From JBBSEZ01 sp038239195 (GTDB taxonomy: Bacteria; Planctomycetota; Planctomycetia; Gemmatales; Gemmataceae), in assembly GCA_038239195.1 (NCBI GenBank), contig JBBSEZ010000376.1, forward strand, positions 1 to 9,891: 9,891 nt of DNA, given 5' to 3'. Below the pieces are notes generated by a model. The model searched no databases. It was not told the origin of the DNA and saw only the letters and a list, made by a program, of their open reading frames with translations. Below, in pieces: positions 1-5,910 of the stretch. The position numbers and the translations under genes are program-made. Positions within the stretch are counted from its first letter, which is position 1; every line of letters starts with the position of its first letter.

Positions 1-69
1 AGCCATGCTCATGCTTCGCTCGTTCGCCAAGGCTGGCAGATTGCAACACCTTCACTCCCTGGCTTTTGC

Positions 70-88
70 GGCACCAATCGTTGGTGCC
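70..88. repeat. perfect 8-bp inverted repeat with 3-nt loop
   Basis: GGCACCAA at 70-77 and TTGGTGCC at 81-88 are exact reverse complements around the loop TCG. Neither side is followed by a T-tract on the matching strand, so it is not a standard intrinsic terminator. It could be a protein-binding palindrome, the tip of a dispersed repeat, or chance. Confidence 0.4.
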
Positions 89-250
89 CCTGTGGCCGAC
101 AAACCCTGAATGCGCCCCTTTGGGAAGGTAGCTGGTGAGTTGAAGTGACTCGGCCTTCTGCGCTTTTCGTTGACGCACTACGGATTTCCGTCGGTTTCAG
201 CGTTTCATCGCGCAGCCCCAGGTGGTGTGTTCGTGCGATGAAACGAACGG

Positions 251-302
251 AAAATCTCCCCTGGGAACGGCGCCAGGCCCCCGGGCTCGTTGTTGCCAGG
301 GG
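251..302 (-). terminator. possible intrinsic terminator for the minus-strand operon
   Basis: The 11-base arms at 258-268 (CCCCTGGGAAC) and 292-302 (GTTGCCAGGGG) pair with a single G-G mismatch across a 23-base loop. Read on the minus strand, the stem is followed by AGATTTTCC, a short T-tract at 251-254. It lies about 95 bases past the stop of the last minus-strand ORF (397), a sensible place for a transcript end. The loop is long and the T-tract short, so the assignment is tentative. Confidence 0.3.
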
Positions 303-396
303 CCCAGCCACCAGGAGGGGCCTCTCGTTGACTCGCCGGCCTGCCCGGGGTTGCCTCACGGCCCCCTGATGGGGAGCGTTCGCCCTCGGCTCGCAC

Positions 397-573
397 CTAA
401 TCGACAGGCTTTTCCGCCGCGTCGGCGGAGGGCGGATCCCCTGCCGCACTTTCCCCTTCGTCGTCGGCGTCAGGCTCGCCCGCGTCTTCGGTCCCGGCTG
501 CCTTGTTCTTGGCCAGGGCGATCAGGTCGCGGAGCCGGCGGTCAACCCGCTTGAGGATCTCCTCCTCGCTGAG
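397..573 (-). CDS. small acidic-tailed ORF with no canonical start codon (possible decayed gene)
   Basis: On the minus strand a 59-codon frame runs from just after an in-frame TAA (577-579) to the TAG at 397-399. It has two clearly different parts: an amphipathic, charged helix-like N-terminus (SEEEILKRVDRRLRDLIALA) and an Asp/Glu/Ala-rich, probably disordered tail ending in EKPVD. This composition looks coding and unlike the shadow frames around it. A strong Shine-Dalgarno sequence AGGAG (580-584) sits exactly 6 bases upstream of a CTC codon (571-573), where an ATG would be expected; starting there gives a product of 58 residues. The DGQHR gene ends 40 bases upstream on the same strand, so this would be the last gene of that operon. 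The helix recalls the start of small bacterial proteins in which such a helix precedes a helix-turn-helix, but no helix-turn-helix follows, and I do not recognise the family. It may use a rare start, be a pseudogene whose ATG was lost, or reflect a base-call error. Confidence 0.35.
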   Translation of the reverse strand, partial: LSEEEILKRVDRRLRDLIALAKNKAAGTEDAGEPDADDEGESAAGDPPSADAAEKPVD

Positions 574-613
574 GTCTTACTCCTGAAGTGGGGCGCCGAG
601 CCCCCTTCGTTCT

Positions 614-2032
614 TCAGGGGCTCTCGGGCGCTGTTGCTGGTGGGTTCGACCCAGCGCTTGAGGACGTGGGTTGCGTGTCGCTCGCAGTCGTGGGCTCGGG
701 CTCCGCATCGGTTGAGATTTCCGCCGGAAGCACGATCGGGGCCAGAACCGGGCGCACTTCCCCTTGGGGGATGCGCTTCGCCAACTCTTCCTCGGCCACG
801 GGATATTGCTTGCCGCGCACGTCCTTGAACGCCTTCCGGGCGCGTTTGATGTCCTGTCCACTCCGTGGGGCGAGGTGGACGTGGAGTAGGTCGCCGAGGA
901 GGGTCGTGTTTTCCTTCCCGACGAGCATCTTCCCCCCGTCCACGCTGAAGACCGACTCCCAGGGGGGCGAGGCCATCTTCCAGTCCAGTTCGGAGAGCCG
1001 TTGCATGATCTCGGCCCAGGGCAGCGCCCCTTGCTGAGCGATCTCGGAAGCCACGCGAGCAACCGCTTTCTGGACGACGGGGCGCAGGAAGGGGTGTCCC
1101 TCGCCTTCTGCGTTCTTGGGGGCGCGGACGTCGCGGGCGGACTGGGCCGTTTCCAGCCGCTCGCGGACGTTCCCACAGTATTTCAGCAGGTCATCGAGGC
1201 GCGAGGTGAGGAAGTTGTAACTCTCCTCCAGAACCTCGTCCGACGGGCGAGTCGTCCTGGCCCGCATCGCGCCTGGCAACTCAAGGCCCAAGTAGTGGAG
1301 CACGTCGTAGAGGACCGTAAACGTGGTCAGGGCTCGCGCATCCGTCTTCGGGACGCTGCCAGACGCGAGCTTCAACTCCCCTTCATCCCCCGCGTAGATG
1401 ATGACCTTGACTCGCCCCTCCTGCCTGAGGAACTCGTGCTCGTCGAGCACCCGCCGGGTGAGGATGGCGAACCCGTCGTCCTCGTCGAGCGCGACGTTCT
1501 CGGCCGTGCCGGTCTGCTTGGCGTTCCGGTTGATGTTGGAAAAGAGCCTCCTCGTCCGCAGCCGCCCCTCCGGGGTGTCCCAGTGGGTGACGATGAGGAC
1601 GCAGACGTCCTCCTTGCCAATTTCCGGCTTCTGCCTGATGGCGTCCTTGATCGCCCGCAGGCGATGCTGTCCGTCGAGCACGAAGTATGTCCGTGTGCCA
1701 TCGAAGGTGAGAACGCCGAGGCCCTCTTCCAGGCCATCGAGCATCCCTTTCGGGTCATCCATCGACAGTGGTGTGTAGCGAGGCTCGCCACCCCAGACAG
1801 CGACCACCAAACTCCCGAGGAAAGGGTGTACCGACTGGAGAAGGGCCTCGGTGAAGCCTCTCGTACGAGCAGTGAGGCCTCGCTGGATGAACTCGCTCAA
1901 CTCCAGGTTGCGTCCGAGTTCCGAGGGGAACCGTATCTCTCGCGCTGCCTCGACGTATTTCATTCGACAGACGTAGTACCGCCAGGTATCGACCTTGCAT
2001 CGAAAAGCGGGGACCAGTGTCAGATTACTCAT
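614..2032 (-). CDS. DndB-like DGQHR-domain protein
   Basis: This 472-residue protein carries the diagnostic DGQHR motif at residues 120-124 (LDGQHRLRAI), which defines the DndB/DGQHR family associated with DNA phosphorothioation loci. Other family-like parts are the N-terminal strand 'YYVCRMKY' near residues 19-26, the helix 'TEALLQSVHPFLGSLVVAVW' at 61-80, and the LFSNINRNAK segment at 163-172 after the DGQHR helix. DndB proper is known as a transcriptional regulator of dnd operons; other DGQHR proteins are accessory factors of unknown biochemistry, and the fold is ParB-nuclease-like in some relatives. The C-terminus (about 440-472) is a Thr/Ser/Pro/Ala-rich, probably disordered tail. The start is an ATG with AGAGAAGG (2039-2046) 6 bases upstream. 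It lies 194 bases downstream of the nuclease-helicase gene on the same strand, so the two are likely co-transcribed and functionally linked. No dndCDE is present, so a role as classic dnd repressor cannot be assumed. The family call is firm; the function is inference. Confidence 0.85.
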   Translation of the reverse strand: MSNLTLVPAFRCKVDTWRYYVCRMKYVEAAREIRFPSELGRNLELSEFIQRGLTARTRGFTEALLQSVHPFLGSLVVAVWGGEPRYTPLSMDDPKGMLDGLEEGLGVLTFDGTRTYFVLDGQHRLRAIKDAIRQKPEIGKEDVCVLIVTHWDTPEGRLRTRRLFSNINRNAKQTGTAENVALDEDDGFAILTRRVLDEHEFLRQEGRVKVIIYAGDEGELKLASGSVPKTDARALTTFTVLYDVLHYLGLELPGAMRARTTRPSDEVLEESYNFLTSRLDDLLKYCGNVRERLETAQSARDVRAPKNAEGEGHPFLRPVVQKAVARVASEIAQQGALPWAEIMQRLSELDWKMASPPWESVFSVDGGKMLVGKENTTLLGDLLHVHLAPRSGQDIKRARKAFKDVRGKQYPVAEEELAKRIPQGEVRPVLAPIVLPAEISTDAEPEPTTASDTQPTSSSAGSNPPATAPESP

Positions 2033-2226
2033 GCGAGACCTTCTCTGTTAGCGTCGCGTGATCACTGCCAGAAAAATCCACTCTCTTGTCCACCAACCTT
2101 CGGGCTTGGAGGTCCTCTCGGGGGTCATCGGAGGGGGCGCCTTTGAGTCTCGGCACCAGGCCACCGATTTTCAACGGCGGAGCCCTGTGGATGGCCCTGG
2201 CGGGAATTAGCGAGAGGCATGGCCAC
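2033..2226 (-). other. 194-bp spacer between helicase and DGQHR genes
   Basis: This gap is long for two genes of one operon. It has a short minus-strand frame with an ATG near 2219-2221 (about 31 codons, no recognisable features), which I do not call as a gene. The 8-base palindrome GTGATCAC at 2059-2066 sits about 27 bases upstream of the DGQHR start codon and could be an operator. No clear promoter boxes were found. The spacer could hold an internal promoter, a regulatory site, or remnants of a lost gene. Confidence 0.3.
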
Positions 2227-4491
2227 TCACACCACCCGGATGCGCTCATAGTAACTCTGAATACTCCGCTGACACAGCGCCTGCACCTCCTGCAAGTCGT
2301 TTGTCGCGAGTTGCCGCCACAGGCACGGCTCAAAGCGGACGTAAGCGAGGTCCCGGTCGTAGCGCAGGAAGCGCCGGCGCTCGAACGTCTCGAACGGCTT
2401 GCCGAGCATGAGCCTCTGCAAGGCCCCCGCGTCCAGTTCGTCCACCGACTGCCGCCGGGCGCCTGGGCGCTCGACCGCGAGGCCATTCGTCCTGCGCTCC
2501 TGGTAGAACCGCCGGAACCCTTCTGCTACCTCGCTCACTTTCGCCCGCCCATCCTCGCCGACGGCGCCCAGGAGGGCCAGCAGCATCACCGGCTTGTACG
2601 ACATCGTCATGTCCATCTCGCCGATGAACTCAAGAAATCGATCGCGGGCCGAATGTTCTTCCACCTTGGGCGCGCCGATGGCCAGGCGAACCTCCTCCCC
2701 GCGGTCGCGGTGGAAATAGAAGTAGGCCCGCTCGCCGAGTTGGAGTGTGTGGTCGGGCTTGACCTGGCCGCGCTCGATGGCCCCTCTCACCCGCCCCTCC
2801 GCTACGCCCAACTCGCGCTCGACGTCGGGTAGCGAAATCATGTCGGCGACTTCTTGCTGCCAGTTGAAGACGTCGATCTCCTGATACTCCCTGGCCCACA
2901 GCCCGACCTCCAACACCGTAGTCGGGCGTTCGCCGCGCCCGAGGGCCTCTTCCTCAGCCTCCAACAGGTGTTGCGAAGCCAGAGTCAGCCCCCCGCGGCG
3001 ATAGCGGTTCACGCCGAGAACGCGGTGCAAGTTGAGGGACTGGTTGTACCGGCTGGCGTTGTCCACGAAATCGAAGACGATCAGGCACTCCTTGCCCGGC
3101 GCCTTGCGCGTGCCCCGGCCCAGTTGTTGAAGGTACATCACCCTCGACAGGGTCGGGCGAGCCATCAACAGCACCTCGACGGCCGGGCAGTCCCAGCCCT
3201 CGTTAAGGATGTCGCAGGCGCACAGAACCTGCAAGCGCCCTGTCGCGAACGCTTCGAGGTGCTGCTCGCGCTCCCGGTTCGTCATCCGCCCCGAGACGCT
3301 GGCGGCCTGCACTCCCGCGCGACGAAACTCCCCGGCCAGGTCTTCCCCATGTCTCACGTTGACCGCGAACGCGACCGCCTTCCGGCCGGGAACGTGTTGC
3401 AGGTAGGTCTCCACGATGAGCCGGTCTCGCGCGGGGACGGCGATGGTCTCTTCGATGTCCTTGCGGTTGTACTGGACCTGATTGAAGCGCACCTTGCCCA
3501 GGTTGATGTTCGTCTCCACGCGGACGCAGCGGATCGGGACCAGTTCGCCGCGCTCGACCGCCTCTCGGAGGCTCAAGCGATGGGCGCAGTTGCGGAAGAG
3601 CTCCAGCAGGTCCTGCCCGTCCGCCCGCTCGGAGGTTGCGGTCAGCCCGAGGATAAACTTGGGCCGAAAGTATTCCAGCACCCGCCGGTATGTCTCTGCG
3701 GCGGCGTGGTGGGCCTCATCGATCACCAGATAAGCAAACTCCGTCGGAGAGAACTCCTCCAGGCGGTCGGCAACGCTCTGGATCGAGCCGACCAGGTTGT
3801 CCGCCTCCGCTTCATGCGCCCCTCCGTAGTAGCGGCCCGTCTCGGCCTCTGGCCAGAGCTTCTGAAACTCGCTCCAGGTCTGATCGACCAGGTTTCGCGT
3901 GTGGACCAGCCAGAGGGTGCGCCCGCCGAGTCGTCGGGCGTCGGTGATGGCCGTGATGGTCTTTCCAGCGCCCGTGGCGTGATCCAGAAGCGCGATCGTC
4001 TTTCCATCGTCTCTCATCTGTTGCAGCGCCAACAAGGCGTCTTCCTGATGCGCCCGGAGCTCCACCACGTCGCCCGTCTGCCGGGGCAGGAAATCATCGA
4101 AGGACAGCAGGCCCGGGAGTCGCTCGAGGAAGAGCGCGAGTTGCTCTTTCACCCGTTCCGGTTCCCGCGCGATCTGGCGATCCGTCCAGCGGAAGACTCG
4201 CCACCCCTGGTGGATCAGGCTGTTTTGCCGGAGCAGGTCGTCCTCGTACTTCGGGATGGCGGTGGCGTCGGGAAGATGATCGATGAGCCCATCGACCTCG
4301 AAGGCGACCTTCTCCTCCCGAGCCCGCAAGGCAAAATCGACGAAGCGACCGCCGTCGTAGACGTCCCTGACCGGATACTGCGGAACGAGCAGGAGCGCCT
4401 TCTCCACGCCGAAGACCTGCGTGAAGAGGTTCACGAAGAGGTCCTCGGGCCCGCTACTCGTCGCCCCTCGCTCGTTGGTTTCTTGTGTCAT
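2227..4491 (-). CDS. nuclease-helicase: DUF559/PD-(D/E)XK-like domain fused to SF2 helicase
   Basis: A 754-residue probable restriction or defence enzyme acting on DNA. Residues about 15-110 match the DUF559/Vsr-like branch of PD-(D/E)XK nucleases: VDFAL with D52, FEVDG with E65 and D67, then an Arg/Leu helix and GWRVFRWT (96-103). The superfamily 2 helicase core follows: LRAHQ at 145-149, Walker A TGAGKT (173-178), LWLVHTRNLVDQ (motif Ia), DEAH (258-261), LTATSERADG (motif III region, 283-292), NEGWDCP (430-436) and QQLGRGTR (455-462, motif VI). All ATPase residues appear intact. Residues about 553-590 look like a small MerR/excisionase-type DNA-binding helix-turn-helix. The C-terminal part (about 615-754, beginning near MTMSYKPVMLLALL) is a helical domain without a name I can give; in such enzymes it may read the target. 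Helicases linked to Dnd loci are known (the 'DNA phosphorothioation system restriction enzyme' type), but those I recall are shorter. The ATG start has AGGGAAGG (4494-4501) close upstream and a TATAAT box further up. It is probably the first gene of an operon with the DGQHR gene. Being a helicase is nearly certain; cleavage and target are inferred. Confidence 0.88.
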   Translation of the reverse strand: MTQETNERGATSSGPEDLFVNLFTQVFGVEKALLLVPQYPVRDVYDGGRFVDFALRAREEKVAFEVDGLIDHLPDATAIPKYEDDLLRQNSLIHQGWRVFRWTDRQIAREPERVKEQLALFLERLPGLLSFDDFLPRQTGDVVELRAHQEDALLALQQMRDDGKTIALLDHATGAGKTITAITDARRLGGRTLWLVHTRNLVDQTWSEFQKLWPEAETGRYYGGAHEAEADNLVGSIQSVADRLEEFSPTEFAYLVIDEAHHAAAETYRRVLEYFRPKFILGLTATSERADGQDLLELFRNCAHRLSLREAVERGELVPIRCVRVETNINLGKVRFNQVQYNRKDIEETIAVPARDRLIVETYLQHVPGRKAVAFAVNVRHGEDLAGEFRRAGVQAASVSGRMTNREREQHLEAFATGRLQVLCACDILNEGWDCPAVEVLLMARPTLSRVMYLQQLGRGTRKAPGKECLIVFDFVDNASRYNQSLNLHRVLGVNRYRRGGLTLASQHLLEAEEEALGRGERPTTVLEVGLWAREYQEIDVFNWQQEVADMISLPDVERELGVAEGRVRGAIERGQVKPDHTLQLGERAYFYFHRDRGEEVRLAIGAPKVEEHSARDRFLEFIGEMDMTMSYKPVMLLALLGAVGEDGRAKVSEVAEGFRRFYQERRTNGLAVERPGARRQSVDELDAGALQRLMLGKPFETFERRRFLRYDRDLAYVRFEPCLWRQLATNDLQEVQALCQRSIQSYYERIRVV

Positions 4492-4523
4492 GGCCTTCCC
4501 TGCGTTGGTTATTCGACGGAGGG

Positions 4524-4553
4524 ATTATAGCCCTGGACGAGCGCGGATAACCA
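4524..4553 (-). promoter_or_regulatory. candidate sigma-70-type promoter for the helicase operon
   Basis: In the 98-bp divergent spacer the minus strand carries a perfect TATAAT at 4524-4529, standing out in GC-rich surroundings and 32 bases before the helicase ATG. A matching -35 is poor: TGGTTA at 4548-4553 with 18-base spacing is the best I find. Predicted transcription would start near 4517, giving a leader of roughly 25 bases. No equally good box faces the plus-strand gene. Confidence 0.4.
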
Positions 4554-4589
4554 GCACCGTTGAGACAAATTCTCTGATCGAGGCCAACG

Positions 4590-5486
4590 TTGTGGCGCGT
4601 GGGCCCTTCCCAGTTCAACGAACACCGGGCCTTGCTCGGGCCCTTCATGTCCGCAATCTCCGCCCTCGGCCGGCTCCCGGCCCCCGACGAGCTCACCGAG
4701 GCGGGCGAGGTGGCGTCGCGGTTCGGCTCGCTCAAGCGCGCCTTTGCCCTCGTCCGCAAGGTGACGGGAGATGAGGAGTGGGAGGCCGCGCGCCGGCGGC
4801 GTACGGAAGATTTGCTGGTCTACCTCGCCCTGTCGCGCTTTCGCCGCCGGCCGACGCTGACGCAACTGCCGCGCTCCTTGCAGGCCGACATGCGGGCGTT
4901 CTTCGGAACCTACGCCAAGGCGTGCCGACAGGCCGACGAGCTTCTATTCAAGGCGGGCGACCCCGGCGCCATCGACGAGGCGTGCAAGCGCTCCCCCGTC
5001 GGCAAACTGCTGCCCGACGACCTGTACGTCCACCGCGACGCCCTCGGGCATCTGGGGCCGATCTTGCGCATCTACGAGGGCTGTGGCCGGGCGTATCTCG
5101 GAGAAGTCGAGGGGGCGAACGTCATCAAGCTCCACCGCCGGACGGGGAAGCTCTCCTACCTGGCCTACCCCGACTTCGAGGGCGACCCGCACCCGGCGCT
5201 ACTGCGCTGCGTCCGGCTGTCGCTGCGGACGCGCCACCTGGACTGTTACGAATATGGTCAGAGCGGCAACCCGCCGATCTTGCACCGCAAGGAGGCCTTC
5301 CTCCACCCGGAACACCCGCTTCACGAGCAGTTCGCGCGGCTGACCAAACAGGAAGAGCAACACGGGCTGCTCGCCGATACGACAGGCATCGGGAACCGCG
5401 CGGGCTGGGAAGCGCGGCTCTCGGCTGCCGGGCTCGCGCTCAAGGGGCATCGCCTGGTAAAAGTGACAGCCGGGGCCCGGGATTAG
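4590..5486 (+). CDS. C-terminal half of Dnd-associated putative methyltransferase (methyltransferase domain missing)
   Basis: This 298-residue product matches my knowledge of the C-terminal half of the family named 'DNA phosphorothioation-associated putative methyltransferase' (TIGR04096). Conserved landmarks are FGSLKRAFALV (45-55), RRTEDLLVYLALSRF (70-84), LPRSLQADMRAFFGTY (93-108), SPVGKLLPDDLYVH (135-148), RIYEGCGRAYLGEVEGANVI (160-179), LSYLAYPDFEGDPHPAL (188-204), the very characteristic NPPILHRKEAF (227-237) and the tail IGNRAGWEARL (267-277). Full-length members are about twice as long and start with an S-adenosylmethionine-binding domain; no glycine-rich SAM motif is present here, and an in-frame TGA at 4575-4577 blocks extension upstream. 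The start is a TTG with GAGG (4580-4583) 6 bases upstream; an ATG at residue 20 is the alternative but would lose conserved sequence. It is divergent from the nuclease-helicase across 98 bases. It may be a 5'-truncated remnant or a stand-alone domain still in use: the long, undisrupted frame through all conserved blocks argues for recent truncation or retained function. Methylation activity should not be assumed. Confidence 0.75.
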   Translation: MWRVGPSQFNEHRALLGPFMSAISALGRLPAPDELTEAGEVASRFGSLKRAFALVRKVTGDEEWEAARRRRTEDLLVYLALSRFRRRPTLTQLPRSLQADMRAFFGTYAKACRQADELLFKAGDPGAIDEACKRSPVGKLLPDDLYVHRDALGHLGPILRIYEGCGRAYLGEVEGANVIKLHRRTGKLSYLAYPDFEGDPHPALLRCVRLSLRTRHLDCYEYGQSGNPPILHRKEAFLHPEHPLHEQFARLTKQEEQHGLLADTTGIGNRAGWEARLSAAGLALKGHRLVKVTAGARD

Positions 5487-5649
5487 GGCGGGGGCAGCAA
5501 TGCCTCCCGGAACGGGGCCCGGCAGGAACTGCGGTGGCTGGCAAAGCGAGAACGCGGTCCGCTTCCCTATTCCTTTCAGAGGGGCAGAAACGGGCAAAGC
5601 CCCCTCCCCTGCGGGCTCGAGCCCCAGCACACGAAGAGGACGGCCCGCC

Positions 5650-5910
5650 ATGAAGCCCCGAAAGCCCGCCAACCCCCTCGACCAGGTCCGCTCCCTCTGC
5701 CTCGCCTTGCCCGAGGCCCGCGAGGTCGGGGCCTGGGGCCATCCCACCTTCCGCGCCGGCAAGAAGATGTTCGCCGCCTGTAGCGCGGAGAGCGGCGACT
5801 TCACCCTCGGCCTGAAAGTGGGCCACGACCGGCAGGAAGAGCTCCTGAAGGATAGTCGGTTCTTCCCCACCCCCTACGCCGCCAGGGCTGGCTACGGCCT
5901 TGGGCGCTAA
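5650..5910 (+). CDS. MmcQ/YjbR-like protein, C-terminally truncated
   Basis: The 86-residue product has the layout of the MmcQ/YjbR (CyaY-like fold) family: an initial helix 'VRSLCLALPEARE', then WGHPTFRAGKKMFAAC (residues about 28-43), a strand 'FTLGLKV' and the helix-turn DRQEELLKDSRFFPTPY. These proteins are usually around 115-125 residues, ending with a GWV-type strand and a helix carrying SYR..APK. Here the sequence diverges after FFPTPYA and stops within about 10 residues. A GW-containing continuation exists in another frame around 5883-5893 but soon becomes unrelated, so a frameshift alone does not restore the end. The ATG at 5650 has AGAGGA (5635-5640) 9 bases upstream; the frame stays open to 5500, but the upstream residues do not fit the family. 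Its stop overlaps by 4 bases the stop of the convergent WD40 gene, suggesting a rearrangement joined the two. The biochemical role of this family is poorly known (DNA binding has been proposed). It is probably a remnant. Confidence 0.65.
   Translation: MKPRKPANPLDQVRSLCLALPEAREVGAWGHPTFRAGKKMFAACSAESGDFTLGLKVGHDRQEELLKDSRFFPTPYAARAGYGLGR

Larger units (their letters stand above)
1..396. other. left-end region without a supportable gene
   Basis: I see no gene here that I can support. Reading frames are open on both strands, as expected at this GC content, but their translations are rich in Arg, Pro and Ser and show no domain. A plus-strand frame is open from base 1 to a TGA at 136-138 and contains a small W-C-P-C cluster; it could be the tail of a gene entering from the left, but nothing confirms it. 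The region contains a short perfect inverted repeat (70-88) and a longer imperfect one (258-302), listed separately. No tRNA fold or CRISPR-like repetition was seen. Confidence 0.5.

Noticed and set aside
1..138. Plus-strand frame open from the left edge with a W-C-P-C cluster, possibly the end of a gene outside the window
   Set aside because: Only 45 codons, no recognised family and several Cys/Trp codons typical of chance frames; cannot be supported without upstream sequence.
9..449. Minus-strand frame of 146 codons at the left end
   Set aside because: Overlaps the more coding-like frame at 397-573, is rich in Arg/Pro/Ser, and has no domain or convincing ribosome binding site.
1001..2146. 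Plus-strand open frame opposite the DGQHR gene
   Set aside because: Antisense shadow; the minus strand carries the DGQHR motif and a good ribosome binding site.
2854..4530. Long plus-strand open frame opposite the helicase gene
   Set aside because: It is the antisense shadow of a gene with intact helicase motifs; its translation shows no domain and is rich in Leu, Val, Arg and Pro as expected from antisense of GC-rich coding DNA.
4492..4589. Search for a leftover of the missing methyltransferase domain in the divergent spacer
   Set aside because: No glycine-rich SAM motif or family-like stretch in any plus-strand frame; stops interrupt the spacer.
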